64,000 bases of DNA from Pantoea vagans (GTDB taxonomy: Bacteria > Pseudomonadota > Gammaproteobacteria > Enterobacterales > Enterobacteriaceae), in NCBI RefSeq assembly GCF_001506165.1, contig NZ_CP011427.1, positions 372,001-436,000 of the forward strand, read 5' to 3'. Each line of letters starts with the position of its first letter. Positions within the stretch are counted from its first letter, which is position 1. The position numbers were made by a program, and so were the translations under genes. A model generated the notes under the pieces. That model was given only the letters and a program-made list of their open reading frames with translations, was not told the origin of the DNA and did no database searches. This document shows, one piece after another, positions 38,024-49,995 of this stretch.

Positions 38024-38150
38024 TATACACTAAATTATTTACGGTGCAGCAAGGCGGCAAACGAGGGAGTCCCGATGAGCTTACAAAAGTAAGTGATTCG
38101 GGTGAGCGAGAGCAGCCAACGCCGCTGTAGCTTGAATGATGACGTGTATA
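38024..38150. repeat. Full-length ERIC (IRU) element
   Basis: 127 bp, the canonical length. Terminal inverted repeats TATACAC and GTGTATA bound it. The centre has the conserved GATGAGCTTAC-AAAAGTAAGTGAT-TCGGGTGAGCGAG block and AGCCAACGCCGCTGTAGCTT towards the right end. It lies between ygiB and tolC, and transcription of tolC would run into it. Confidence 0.92.
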
Positions 38151-38193
38151 TACGTTTGAATGCGAAAGGGGCCGTAAGCGACCCCTTAACAGA

Positions 38194-39666
38194 TTAATTA
38201 CCGAATGGATTTCCACTGCTGTGAGCGGCTGCCGGACGGGTTTTCGCTGCGGCTGAAGCGGTGGTGGCTTTTGGACCATTATCCACGCGTGAAGCCTGCT
38301 GGCTGTTTTCCGGAGCAACCACTTCAGGTGCGGTGGTCACTTCTTTGCCCAGCGAGCTGTTCAGCACCTGCAAATCCTGCTCGTTCAGCGTACCCAGCGC
38401 ATATTTAATATTCAGCTGGTTAATCAGATAGCTGTAACGTGCATCAGAGAGCTGCTGTTTGGCGTTGAACAGTGTGGTGGTTGCATCCAACACATCCACG
38501 ATAGTACGCGTACCGACCTGGTATCCGGCTTCCATCGCATCCAGTGAGCTCTGGGCAGACACAACGGCCTGTTTGTAAGCATCGATGCTACTGATAGAGG
38601 CGTTAACGTTATTGAAGGATGAACGCACGGTCTGGATGGCGCTGCGGTGCGCACCTTCCAGCTGTTCGCTGGCGGCGACAAAGTTATATTGCGCCTGCTT
38701 CACCTGAGAGGTCACCGAACCACCGCTGTACAGCGGCAGTGAGAAGCTCAGACCAACCTGGTTGGATCCCGTGATGGAATCGGTGGTACCTGAACTCTGA
38801 TTCGCACGGCTGCCGCCATATTTGCTGTTAGACATGCCCGTTGAAGCGGTCAGATCCAGCGTTGGCATATGGCCAGATTCAGCAGAACGAATCTGTTCAC
38901 GCGCCAGATCCTGGCTCAAACGAGCAGATAACAGATTGAGGTTACGGCTTTCAGCCTGCTTCAGCAGTGTTGCTACTGCATCTGGACGGGCAGTTTTGAA
39001 GCGATCGATGTTCAGTGATGCCAGTGCCAGATAATCCATGCCGGTGATCTGGCGCAGAGATTCCACCGCGTTATCGAGGTTGTTACGCGCCGTCACTTCG
39101 TTGGCCAGCACGCTGTCATATTGCGCTCGGGCGTTCTGAACATCGGTGATGGCAACCAGTCCAACGTTAAAACGCTGAGTGGTTTGATCCAGTTCACGGT
39201 AGATAGACTGTTTCTGCGCTTCTGTGTAAGAAAGGGTATCAATCGCCTTCAACACGTTGAAATACGCGGTTGCAGTGTTCAGGATCAAATCCTGTTGGGC
39301 AACCTGATAGGTGACGTCCTGAATCCCGGCTGTTTTTTCCTGCAACGACAGAGCGCGCCATTTCGACATGTCGAAAATAGTTTGAGTTAATTGCAGAGAA
39401 GCGCTGGTCGTGTTGGAATGGAGACCGCTGCTGTCACGGTAACCGTTGTTATAGGTGTAATCTGCGCCTAAACCCAGCTGTGGTAATAAAGGACTACGCG
39501 CTTCGTTAATTTTCTCAAAGGCTGCATCGCGGTCAGCGGCTGAAGCACGCAGATCCGGGTTGCTAAGGCGCGCCTGCTGGTAAACCTGCAACAGGTTTTC
39601 TGCCTGGCTGGCAAGGCTAAATCCGCCCAGGCTCAACCCAATAAAAAGTGGGAGCAGTTTTTTCAT
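38194..39666 (-). CDS. tolC: Outer membrane efflux channel TolC
   Basis: 490 aa (493 in E. coli). A signal peptide (MKKLLPLFIGLSLGGFSLASQA) is followed by the two OEP repeats, each with a helical barrel segment. NLLQVYQQARLSNPDLRASAADRD starts the mature protein, and TRTIVDVLDATTTLFNAKQ marks the second repeat near 395-415. It forms the trimeric exit duct for AcrAB-type pumps and type I secretion. The ATG at 39666 lies 7 nt after AAGGA; an upstream ATG two codons earlier overlaps that site. The C-terminal Ala/Ser-rich tail is variable in the family. Confidence 0.98.
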   Translation of the reverse strand: MKKLLPLFIGLSLGGFSLASQAENLLQVYQQARLSNPDLRASAADRDAAFEKINEARSPLLPQLGLGADYTYNNGYRDSSGLHSNTTSASLQLTQTIFDMSKWRALSLQEKTAGIQDVTYQVAQQDLILNTATAYFNVLKAIDTLSYTEAQKQSIYRELDQTTQRFNVGLVAITDVQNARAQYDSVLANEVTARNNLDNAVESLRQITGMDYLALASLNIDRFKTARPDAVATLLKQAESRNLNLLSARLSQDLAREQIRSAESGHMPTLDLTASTGMSNSKYGGSRANQSSGTTDSITGSNQVGLSFSLPLYSGGSVTSQVKQAQYNFVAASEQLEGAHRSAIQTVRSSFNNVNASISSIDAYKQAVVSAQSSLDAMEAGYQVGTRTIVDVLDATTTLFNAKQQLSDARYSYLINQLNIKYALGTLNEQDLQVLNSSLGKEVTTAPEVVAPENSQQASRVDNGPKATTASAAAKTRPAAAHSSGNPFGN

Positions 39667-39875
39667 TTGCATTCCTTTTGTTGCAGCAAATTGCACTGGT
39701 AGTGCTGCAGGTAAGCCAAAAAATAATCGCCGATTCTACAGAGGCGGCGTCAGAGATAAGTTGGCTGAACGTGCCTTCTTCCCCTAATTTACGTAAATAA
39801 TTCAGAAAGAACCACTCGGACGGAGCACAAGGGTTGGCTTTTCTTCGCTCCATCCCAATCTGCATAAGGAGCCAG

Positions 39876-40514
39876 ATGATGGCGGGTGAAAAAAAATCCC
39901 CTGTGACTTTCACAAAAAACGATGTAGAAATTATTGCACGTGAAACACGTTACGATGGTTTTTTTTCCATCGTCAGCTACCGTTTCCGTCACCGCCGCTT
40001 TAACGGCGATATGAGTGGTGAAGTGGTGCGCGAAGTTTTTGAGCGCGGACATGCCGCCGTGCTGTTACCCTATGATCCCAAACGCGATGAAGTGGTATTG
40101 ATCGAACAGATCCGTATCCCGGCTTTTGATTCCAGCCGAACGCCCTGGCTGCTGGAGATGGTGGCCGGTATCATTGAACCGGGCGAAACCCCAGAAGATG
40201 TCGCGCGTCGTGAGGCGGTAGAAGAAGCTGGCCTCAAGGTGGGGCGCATTAAACCGATAGTGAATTACTTAGCCAGCCCAGGCGGAACGTCTGAACGTTT
40301 GTCGGTGCTGGTGGGCGAAGTGGATGCCAGCCTGGCAGAAGGAAATCACGGGCTGGAGGAAGAGAATGAGGATATTCTTGTCCATGTGGTGAGCCGTGAA
40401 CAGGCTTACCGTTGGGTGGAAGAGGGGATTATTGATAACGCGGCATCTGTCATCGCCCTGCAATGGCTGGCGTTGCACCATGAGAAACTACGACAAGAGT
40501 GGAAGCTAAAATGA
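39876..40514 (+). CDS. nudF: ADP-ribose pyrophosphatase NudF
   Basis: 212 aa. Hydrolyses ADP-ribose to AMP and ribose-5-phosphate. The Nudix box is complete: G-x5-E-x7-REVAEEAG-type ([22 protein letters not shown], near residues 98-119). The N-terminal dimerisation strand pair ([22 protein letters not shown]) matches E. coli NudF. Two adjacent ATGs (39876, 39879) follow AAGGA; either is possible. It is divergent from tolC and overlaps yqiB by 4 nt, as in the E. coli nudF-yqiB-cpdA-yqiA-parE cluster. Confidence 0.97.
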   Translation: MMAGEKKSPVTFTKNDVEIIARETRYDGFFSIVSYRFRHRRFNGDMSGEVVREVFERGHAAVLLPYDPKRDEVVLIEQIRIPAFDSSRTPWLLEMVAGIIEPGETPEDVARREAVEEAGLKVGRIKPIVNYLASPGGTSERLSVLVGEVDASLAEGNHGLEEENEDILVHVVSREQAYRWVEEGIIDNAASVIALQWLALHHEKLRQEWKLK

Positions 40515-40936
40515 AACAGCGCTATACCCCTGACTTTCCCGAAATGATGCGTCTGTGCGAAACCAATTTCGCCCAGTTGCGTCGCCTGCTGCCGCGAAAT
40601 GACGAGGCAGGCGCGTCGGTGATCTATCAGGTGAACGGCGCCAGTTATCAGCTCACCATCCAAGAGTCGACGCGTTATACCACGCTGGTGGAGGTTCGCC
40701 AGGTGGCCCCTACGGTCAGTTACTGGAGCCTGCCATCGATGTCGGTGCGGCTCTACCATGACGCGATGGTCGCTGAAGTGTGTTCCACTCAGCAGATCTA
40801 TCGTTTCAAAGCGCGCTATGATTATCCTAATAAAAAACTGCATCAGCGCGATGAAAAACATCAGATTAACCAGTTTCTTGCCGATTGGTTGCGATATTGT
40901 CTGGCGCACGGTGCTGTGGCCGTGCCGGTTTGCTGA
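40511..40936 (+). CDS. yqiB: DUF1249 protein YqiB
   Basis: 141 aa, same length as E. coli YqiB (140). Soluble, no known motif: [24 protein letters not shown] at the start and [23 protein letters not shown] near the end. It overlaps nudF (ATGA) and is followed by cpdA after 30 bp, so it is translated with both. Function is unknown. Confidence 0.93.
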   Translation: MKQRYTPDFPEMMRLCETNFAQLRRLLPRNDEAGASVIYQVNGASYQLTIQESTRYTTLVEVRQVAPTVSYWSLPSMSVRLYHDAMVAEVCSTQQIYRFKARYDYPNKKLHQRDEKHQINQFLADWLRYCLAHGAVAVPVC

Positions 40937-40966
40937 TAACAATGGCGTGGAGATAAAGGAAACGCT

Positions 40967-41794
40967 TTGGATAGCCTGCTCACTCTTCCTGCGGCAAATG
41001 GGGCCGATATCAGGATTTTACAAATCACGGATACCCATCTTTTTGCAGGAAAACATCAATCGCTGCTTGGGGTAAATACCTGGTCGAGTTTTGATGCGGT
41101 GCTGGACGCCATCACGGCGCAACAGCACGATTACGATCTGATTATCGCCACTGGCGATCTCGCCCAGGATCACACCGTCGAAGCTTATCAACACTTCGTA
41201 GCGGGTATTACACGCCTGCCGAAGCCGTGCGTCTGGCTGCCGGGAAATCACGATTTTCAACCTGCCATGGTCGATACGCTGGCCGAAGCGGGTATCGCCT
41301 CTGACAAACATGTTTTGCTGGGGGAGCACTGGCAGTTGGTGTTGCTGGATAGCCAGGTGTTTGGCGTACCGCATGGCATGCTAAGTGAATACCAGCTGGA
41401 ATGGCTGGACATCGCGCTGCGCAAACATCCGGAGCGTCACACGCTGGTGCTGTTGCACCATCATCCGCTGGCATCAGGATGCACCTGGCTGGATCAGCAT
41501 AGCCTGCGTAATCCGCATCAGTTAGAAGCGGTGTTGCAACACTTCCCGCGTGCACGAAACCTGGTTTGTGGTCACATTCATCAGGAGCTGGATCTCGACT
41601 GGCATGGTCGCCGCGTGCTGGCTTCACCGTCGACCTGCGTGCAGTTCAAACCGCACTGCACCAGCTTCACCATTGATAATGTCGCGCCGGGCTGGCGCTG
41701 GTTAACGCTGAAAGCGGATGGCTTGCTGGAAACCGAAGTGAACCGTCTGCAAAGTGATATGTTCCGCCCTGACCTTGATTCCGAGGGCTACTAA
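40967..41794 (+). CDS. cpdA: 3',5'-cyclic AMP phosphodiesterase CpdA
   Basis: 275 aa. A calcineurin-like metallophosphoesterase that hydrolyses cAMP. All five metal-binding motifs are present: ITDTHLF near 20-26, TGDLAQD near 62-68, GNHDF near 92-96, LHHHPLASG near 162-170 and CGHIHQE near 202-208. The start is TTG at 40967, as in E. coli cpdA, where the rare start lowers expression. No in-frame ATG with a ribosome-binding site is available nearby. It lies 3 bp before yqiA. Confidence 0.96.
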   Translation: MDSLLTLPAANGADIRILQITDTHLFAGKHQSLLGVNTWSSFDAVLDAITAQQHDYDLIIATGDLAQDHTVEAYQHFVAGITRLPKPCVWLPGNHDFQPAMVDTLAEAGIASDKHVLLGEHWQLVLLDSQVFGVPHGMLSEYQLEWLDIALRKHPERHTLVLLHHHPLASGCTWLDQHSLRNPHQLEAVLQHFPRARNLVCGHIHQELDLDWHGRRVLASPSTCVQFKPHCTSFTIDNVAPGWRWLTLKADGLLETEVNRLQSDMFRPDLDSEGY

Positions 41795-41797
41795 ACG

Positions 41798-44322
<2,525 letters not shown>

Positions 44323-44330
44323 TTGCTGTG

Positions 44331-44358
44331 CGCTTGCCATCACCATGATGGCAAGCGC
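44331..44358. terminator. Hairpin terminator after parE
   Basis: GCGCTTGCCATCA and TGATGGCAAGCGC form a 13-bp perfect stem around CCA, between parE and the convergent LysR gene. The T-run is short (CTGTT). Confidence 0.6.
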
Positions 44359-44361
44359 CTG

Positions 44362-45261
44362 TTAAGCGTTTTGTGCATTAATCCGCTTCGCCAGCATCTC
44401 ATGAAAAATCTTCGTCGCCATTGATAGCGTGCGCTGTCTTGGCAAGCCCAGATCCACTTTTACCGTTCCCATCACGCTATCACTCAGCGCGACCGCGATG
44501 AGCTTTTCCTGATCGCTGATATCGCCCACATTGAGCTGCGGTAATATCAGCAGGGCCATACCCAACATCGCCAGTCGCTTCTGTACTTCAATCGAATTGG
44601 TCACGAAGCGCATATCCAAAACCAGATTTTCTCGCTTGGCTGCCGACTCCAGCAACTGCCTGACGGAAAAATTCGAGGGCGGAATGGCGAGAGGATGTTG
44701 TGCGATGTCCCGCAGTGTCAGCACGTTCTTACTGGAAAGACGATGGCTGGGTGCCATCAAGATCTTGTGTTTGAGCGAACAGGAGTGCGTCACCTGCAAT
44801 TCGGCACTGACGGGCATGTAAAAAGTCAGGGCAATGTCCGCTTTATCGCTAATTAATGCCTCGGCAATATGCGGTGCACTACCGACGTCAATATCGAAAC
44901 AGACGCCGGGATGTAGCCGCTGGAAGTCATTCATCGTGGGAGCAATAAAAGGCGCAATCAGGCTTTCAGCTGAACAAATGCGAATACAGCCAGACACGAT
45001 GCTTTGTGATGAAGCGATTTTCTCTTTCACCCCTTCTAATTCCCGCAGCGTTGCCTGCACGGCTTGCGCCAGGTATTCCCCTTCACGCGTCAGTTTTATT
45101 CCGCGTGGGCTGCGCTCAATCAGTGAGGCACCATAATGATGCTCCAGTAATTCAATCTGTCGTGTCACCGCTGTGGGAGTGACAAACAGCTTATCAGCAG
45201 CTTCACGGAGTGAGGCTGACTTCGCCACCTGACTAAAATATTTCAGTGCTCTGAGCTGCAT
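44362..45261 (-). CDS. LysR-family transcriptional regulator (divergent from MHS transporter)
   Basis: 299 aa. N-terminal LysR helix-turn-helix (about 1-60: RALKYFSQVAKSASLREAADKLFVTPTAVTRQIELLEHHYG) followed by an effector-binding domain (about 90-290). It is divergent from the transporter and amidase genes across a 539-bp spacer, the usual arrangement for a LysR activator of the neighbouring operon. The inducer is probably the transported substrate, which cannot be deduced. The E. coli parE-ygiN region has no such gene, so this cassette is accessory. Confidence 0.85.
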   Translation of the reverse strand: MQLRALKYFSQVAKSASLREAADKLFVTPTAVTRQIELLEHHYGASLIERSPRGIKLTREGEYLAQAVQATLRELEGVKEKIASSQSIVSGCIRICSAESLIAPFIAPTMNDFQRLHPGVCFDIDVGSAPHIAEALISDKADIALTFYMPVSAELQVTHSCSLKHKILMAPSHRLSSKNVLTLRDIAQHPLAIPPSNFSVRQLLESAAKRENLVLDMRFVTNSIEVQKRLAMLGMALLILPQLNVGDISDQEKLIAVALSDSVMGTVKVDLGLPRQRTLSMATKIFHEMLAKRINAQNA

Positions 45262-45800
45262 ATTCCCTCTTATTCACTTTGCGGTGCTCCATAATCAGGC
45301 GCACTGGCGTTGTTATTGTGCAAATGACATTTCTTTAGCTCTCAAATAAGAAAAATGGGTTTTTTATCAACGCTATAGATTTTATTTTTTCTGCACCAAT
45401 AATGTCGAATATTGATCTGGTGCACACATTTAGTGCCGTAATGGTTATTTTTCTGATGCCAGATAAAGCGCTGTTGCAGAGGGTGTTGATTGGAAAATAC
45501 TATAAATCATAGGGATGGCGTTTATGATACTTTTTGCTTATGCATGAGAGAACCGCAGCAGTGCTCACATTTAGTAGACACTAAAAGCGCAGATTGGTGA
45601 TAGTGATGCCCTCTGCGCTTTGTTATATCTCTGTAACCAAGATGAGACTTAAAGCATTAACCGTGGTGGTACAGGGCAACGTTAATACCTCATCACATCC
45701 TACTGACCGTAATTAATATTCTTTCATTTGGGAGCGAGATAATTTGTTCTCAAAGGAATTCTGGTGGCTGGCTTGAGTACAACATTGAGGATGGCCTGAA
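45262..45800. other. Divergent spacer between LysR and MHS transporter genes
   Basis: 539 bp, AT-rich, no supportable gene. It must hold the divergent promoters. One clear structure is the hairpin AAAGCGCAGA (45584-45593) with TCTGCGCTTT (45612-45621), a 10-bp perfect stem with an 18-nt loop and a weak T-run, about 180 bp upstream of the transporter start. A simple LysR box was not certain. Confidence 0.5.
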
Positions 45801-47108
45801 ATGTCGAATCATATTCAAACCCACACGGGTGAAAAAAGAGCAACGCCCAAAGAAGTGTTGGCCGTCGTGCTGGGTGCGGCGGTCGAGTTTTTTGATTTCA
45901 GTGCCTACGCGACATTTGCTGTGTTAATTGGCAATGCGTTTTTCCCTTCACACGATCCCTTTTTGAGTTTGTTATTATCCGTTTCCATCTTCGGCATCGG
46001 TTTTGTGGTGCGGCCACTGGGGGCGATCTTTATTGGCAGCTACGCAGACCGCGTGGGGCGTAAACCCGCGATGTTGCTGACCATGGTATTTATGACGATC
46101 GGCACCGGGGGATTGGTTATTTTGCCGGGCTATGAAACCCTCGGGATTGCCGCCCCGATTTTACTGGTTCTGGTGCGCCTGTTGCAGGGGCTGGCATGGG
46201 GGGGAGAAGCGGGCCCAGCGACCACCTTTATTATGGAAGCGGCACCGCACGGCAAGCGCGCCTTTTTCGCCAGCTGGCAGATTGTGGCGCAGGGCCTCGC
46301 GGGCATTACCGCTGGGTTGATTGGCTATCTGCTGACACAACTGCTGACGCCGGAACAACTGGCCAGTTGGGGCTGGCGCATTCCCTTCGCCTTTGGTTTG
46401 ATTATTCTGCCTATCGCGCTCTATCTGCGCCGCAATCTGCGCGAAACCTTTAACAGCGACAACACCGCAGTGACCAAGACCACGGGTAGCCTGCTGTCTG
46501 AAGTCGTTAAAAATTATCGCGGCTTGATCCTGCTCGGTATCTTCATGCTGTCAGGCAGCACCATCACCCAATATTTTCTCAATTACATGACCACATACGC
46601 GCTGAATGAGTTGCACTTTGCCTCCAGCACGGCAATGGCCTCGACCATGTTGATAGGCGTGTGCGTGGTGATTTTCTCGCTGGTTGGCGGCTGGATGGCC
46701 GATCGCTTTGGCCGCAAGATCACCATCATCGCGCCGCGCGTGTTACTGCTCATCTTGCTGCTCCCGGGTCTGGAACTCATCAACACCTGGCGAAGCGATA
46801 CGGTATTTTTCAGTGTGATTGCGGTGTTCGCCGCCTTGCAGTGCATCAGTGGTTCTGGCGTGTTGGTGGTGCTGTGTGAAAACTTCCCACGCTATGTGCG
46901 TTCTACCGGTTTCTCCATCGCTTATGCCTTTGGCATTACGCTGTTTGGCGGTACGGCACAAATCATCTTCTCCTGGCTGATTAAGGCCACGGGCAATCCG
47001 GTGTCACCGGGTTACTACCTGATTACCGCCAATCTCTTGTGTATTGCTTCGGTGCTGTTGATTCGTGAGCGCCAGCGTCATGCCACCCCCGTGACGGTGA
47101 AAACCTGA
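45801..47108 (+). CDS. MFS transporter, metabolite:H+ symporter (MHS) type
   Basis: 435 aa, about twelve hydrophobic segments. MHS-family signatures are visible: VEFFDFSAYATFAVLIGNAFFP near 27-48, the loop 2-3 motif GSYADRVGRKPAMLL near 75-90, RLLQGLAWGGEAGPA near 117-131 and GGWMADRFGRK near 290-300. MHS carriers import organic acids, osmolytes or small amides with protons (for example ShiA, KgtP, ProP). It is 27 bp upstream of an amidase gene, so a substrate hydrolysed by that enzyme is a reasonable guess. Confidence 0.88.
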   Translation: MSNHIQTHTGEKRATPKEVLAVVLGAAVEFFDFSAYATFAVLIGNAFFPSHDPFLSLLLSVSIFGIGFVVRPLGAIFIGSYADRVGRKPAMLLTMVFMTIGTGGLVILPGYETLGIAAPILLVLVRLLQGLAWGGEAGPATTFIMEAAPHGKRAFFASWQIVAQGLAGITAGLIGYLLTQLLTPEQLASWGWRIPFAFGLIILPIALYLRRNLRETFNSDNTAVTKTTGSLLSEVVKNYRGLILLGIFMLSGSTITQYFLNYMTTYALNELHFASSTAMASTMLIGVCVVIFSLVGGWMADRFGRKITIIAPRVLLLILLLPGLELINTWRSDTVFFSVIAVFAALQCISGSGVLVVLCENFPRYVRSTGFSIAYAFGITLFGGTAQIIFSWLIKATGNPVSPGYYLITANLLCIASVLLIRERQRHATPVTVKT

Positions 47109-47135
47109 TTAAGAGACGCGAAAGGAGCTAACAAC

Positions 47136-48605
47136 ATGAATACCATCATGAGTTGGGAAGAGTGGGTCGATTGTGATGCCACTGACTTGGCCATCCTGGT
47201 CAAACGCGGCGAGGTATCTGCACAGGAGCTGGCTTCACAGGCCAAAGCGGCCGTCGAAAAAGTGAATCCGCACATCAGTTCCGTGGTTGAGATGTTTGAT
47301 GATGCCATCGCCCATCCTGCCGACAATACGAACCTTGATGGCCCGTTTTGCGGCGTGCCAATGTTGATCAAAGATCTTGGCCCCACGCTGAAAGGGCGGC
47401 TGCAAGAGCAGGGCTCGAAATTTATGCAGGGCAACCGCGCAACTGAGGATGCGTTTCTCACCGAAAAAATTCGTGCCGCAGGGTTGAACCTGATTGGCCG
47501 CTCAGCAACGCCTGAGTTTGGTGTGGCGGGGTCGGCAGAAAATCCCGATATCTATGTTGTTCGTAACCCGTGGAATACCGATTACACCACCTTTGGTTCC
47601 TCGGCGGGAGCGGCGTCATCCGTGGCGGCAGGTGTGTTGCCGTTAGCGCATGCGACTGACGGCGGGGGATCGATTCGCATTCCGGCAGGTTCACATGGCT
47701 TGATTGGTTTGAAAAGCACGCGCGGGGTGTTTTCCATCGCGCCGGGTCTGTCAGATATAACTGGCTATGTGTCGACACAGGGCTGCGTAAGCCGCTCGGT
47801 GCGTGACTCCGCGCTGTTTATTGACCGCTGCCGTGGCGGCGCGCCCGGTGAGTTTATGCCTTACTGGCAGCCCGATATCCCTTATGGTGACCTGATTCAG
47901 CGCGATCCCGCCCCGCTGAAAATTGCCGTCTCACATCAGTGGGGCGATTATCATGCTGCTCCACACTTTGTGCAGCAGTTAGAACAAACGGTGCGGCTAT
48001 TGCAGGAGCTAGGGCATCAGGTGGAGTGGGTGACGCCTGACATCGATTTTGCCGCTGCATTTGAGGCGCAAACGACCTGCTATATCAGCAACTTCGCAGA
48101 ATCTATTCAGCGTTTGCTGGAGAAAAGAGGTCTGCAAGCCCCGCCAGAGGATCAGTTTGAGCCCATCAACATCAAAATCTGGCAGAAAGGGCGCGAGATG
48201 TCCTACCACCAGCGCTGGCTGATGCAGGATGTGTTCAACACCACATCACGCAAACTTGGCCAGTTTTATCAGGAGTGGGACATGATTTTGACCCCTACTT
48301 TCTCCGGCCCCACACCTTTGCTGGGAGACAAACGTTATCTGACTCTGAGTGACAACCCAGATGTTCTGGACTGGTTTTATGGCTTATGGGAATTGTTCTC
48401 CTACACACCGTTGGCCAGCTTGACGGGCACGCCGGGTATCTCGATTCCTTTGGCCTGGCAGGAATCCGGTATTCCTCTTGGCATGCATTTCCAGACGCGT
48501 CAGGAAAATGATGGCGCACTGTTGCAGTTGGCGGCACAGCTTGAACGTGCTGTGGGCGGACGCTTCAATCGCCAGTCCATTCCCGCTGTTTCTGTTTTAC
48601 GTTGA
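47136..48605 (+). CDS. Amidase-signature family hydrolase
   Basis: 489 aa. Amidase-signature enzyme with the Ser-cisSer-Lys triad: Lys in VPMLIKDLGP near 70-79, the Gly/Ser-rich GSSAGAASSVAAGVLP near 151-166 and GGGSIRIPAGSHGLIGLKSTRG near 172-193. Hydrolyses carboxamides to the acid and ammonia. The start follows a strong AAAGGAGC ribosome-binding site and is 27 bp from the transporter stop, so the two form an operon. Related family members include aliphatic and aryl amidases; the substrate is not readable here. Confidence 0.88.
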   Translation: MNTIMSWEEWVDCDATDLAILVKRGEVSAQELASQAKAAVEKVNPHISSVVEMFDDAIAHPADNTNLDGPFCGVPMLIKDLGPTLKGRLQEQGSKFMQGNRATEDAFLTEKIRAAGLNLIGRSATPEFGVAGSAENPDIYVVRNPWNTDYTTFGSSAGAASSVAAGVLPLAHATDGGGSIRIPAGSHGLIGLKSTRGVFSIAPGLSDITGYVSTQGCVSRSVRDSALFIDRCRGGAPGEFMPYWQPDIPYGDLIQRDPAPLKIAVSHQWGDYHAAPHFVQQLEQTVRLLQELGHQVEWVTPDIDFAAAFEAQTTCYISNFAESIQRLLEKRGLQAPPEDQFEPINIKIWQKGREMSYHQRWLMQDVFNTTSRKLGQFYQEWDMILTPTFSGPTPLLGDKRYLTLSDNPDVLDWFYGLWELFSYTPLASLTGTPGISIPLAWQESGIPLGMHFQTRQENDGALLQLAAQLERAVGGRFNRQSIPAVSVLR

Positions 48606-48719
48606 GCCTGTCCTCCGTGTTTAACCCGTCGCTGGCCGTGGCAGTCGAAGCATTGTGCTATGCTGCCGCAGACAAATGTTGCGCATGCCAAGCTGGGTAT
48701 AGCTCTGAGGACAGGAATT

Positions 48720-49619
48720 TTGAAAATCACGCTGGAAGAGTTACGCGCCTGGGTGGCGGTGGTGGATACGGGATCGATCACCGCAGCCGCCGATCATCTC
48801 GAACAAACCAGTTCTGGCATCAGTCGGGCGCTCAGCCGCCTGGAATCCAAGCTGCAAACCACCTTACTGCATCGCACCACCCGGCGGCTGGCGCTGACTG
48901 AGGAGGGGCTGATCTTCCTCGATCATGCGCGGCAGATCCTCTCATCGGTGGAGCTGGCAGAAGAGCAGATTGCCCAACGCCGCGATATCCCTTCTGGCCG
49001 CTTGCGGGTGAATGCTAACGCTCCCTTTATGCTGCATGTGATTGTGCCGCTGGTGGCGGAGTTTCGGCAGCGTTTTCCGCAAATCCAGTTGGAGTTAAAC
49101 ACTGACGACATCATGATCGATCTGCTGGAACAGCAGACCGATATTGCGATTCGCGTTGGGGAACTGCGTGATTCGACGCTGCGCGCCCGCGTGCTGGGCA
49201 GCAGTGCGACGCGTTTAGTGGCCAGCCCAGGTTATCTGCAACATCACGGCACGCCGGTCAATGTGGAGGCACTGTCTGCCCACCAGCGGCTCGGTTTTAG
49301 TCAGTTAGATGCGCACAATGTCTGGCCGGTGTGGCAGCGGGAGGGGGAGTTTTTACAGGTCAAACCCACGCTGTTAGCTTCCAGCGGAGAGACGCTGAGA
49401 CAACTGGCGTTAGCGGGGCAGGGCATTGCGCGCTTATCCGATTTTGTCACCCGTGAGGATCGTGCGCGCGGTGATTTGGTGCAGGTACTGGAGAGTGACA
49501 CGCGTGAGTTGCGTCTGCCGATCCATGCGGTGTATTACCGTAATCAGTCTCTCACTTCACGCATTACCTGTTTTCTTGATTTTCTGCGCGAGAAGATTGA
49601 GCAAAACCAACTGCTGTAA
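48720..49619 (+). CDS. LysR-family transcriptional regulator (CrgA/DsdC-like group)
   Basis: 299 aa. The N-terminal helix-turn-helix (about 1-60: LRAWVAVVDTGSITAAADHLEQTSSGISRALSRLESKLQTTL) is followed by RTTRRLALTEEG and an effector domain. The start is a TTG at 48720 behind GAGGACAGGA; the upstream frame to 48660 lacks a ribosome-binding site. It is in the same direction as the amidase but 114 bp away, and convergent with ygiN. It may control the quinone genes ygiN/mdaB or the amidase cassette; position alone does not decide. Confidence 0.83.
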   Translation: MKITLEELRAWVAVVDTGSITAAADHLEQTSSGISRALSRLESKLQTTLLHRTTRRLALTEEGLIFLDHARQILSSVELAEEQIAQRRDIPSGRLRVNANAPFMLHVIVPLVAEFRQRFPQIQLELNTDDIMIDLLEQQTDIAIRVGELRDSTLRARVLGSSATRLVASPGYLQHHGTPVNVEALSAHQRLGFSQLDAHNVWPVWQREGEFLQVKPTLLASSGETLRQLALAGQGIARLSDFVTREDRARGDLVQVLESDTRELRLPIHAVYYRNQSLTSRITCFLDFLREKIEQNQLL

Positions 49620-49626
49620 TAAAAAA

Positions 49627-49646
49627 GCCTCTGCCAGGGCAGAGGC
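49627..49646 (-). terminator. Terminator of the mdaB-ygiN operon
   Basis: GCCTCTGCC and GGCAGAGGC form a perfect 9-bp stem with a 2-nt loop. On the minus strand it is followed by TTTTTTATT, so it ends ygiN transcription. Confidence 0.85.
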
Positions 49647-49655
49647 GCGAGCGGA

Positions 49656-49964
49656 TCAGCGAACCGGCTCCAGCACCAGGATCTTCACATCCACCACATC
49701 ATCTTTAATCAGGGCGCGATGCGCATCCATATGCGGCATCTGTTGATGTTGCTCCAGATGGCGCAACGATTCCCACTGTTCCAGCATAAAGATCGAGTCC
49801 GGTGAATTGTGCTTCCACGGCACCTGCGCCTGGTGATCGACCAGCGCATCGTACTGATGGCAACCTTCCTCTTCCAGCACGGTAGGGATCAGTTTGTTGA
49901 TGGCTTCCAGCACCACATGACGACGGCCTGGCTTGATACAAATCTCTGCAACGACAGTTAACAT
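49656..49964 (-). CDS. ygiN: Quinol monooxygenase YgiN
   Basis: 102 aa. Antibiotic-biosynthesis-monooxygenase (ABM) fold: LTVVAEICIKPGRRHVVLEAINKLIPTVLEEEGCHQYDALVD, then FMLEQWESLRHLEQHQQMPHM. The E. coli enzyme acts on menadiol with MdaB in a quinone redox cycle. The ATG at 49964 gives the family start; the longer frame to 50036 overlaps mdaB. It is 31 bp after mdaB, in one operon. Confidence 0.94.
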   Translation of the reverse strand: MLTVVAEICIKPGRRHVVLEAINKLIPTVLEEEGCHQYDALVDHQAQVPWKHNSPDSIFMLEQWESLRHLEQHQQMPHMDAHRALIKDDVVDVKILVLEPVR

Positions 49965-49995
49965 AGTGCTTCCTCTTTTCCCGGTGTGCTTAAAG

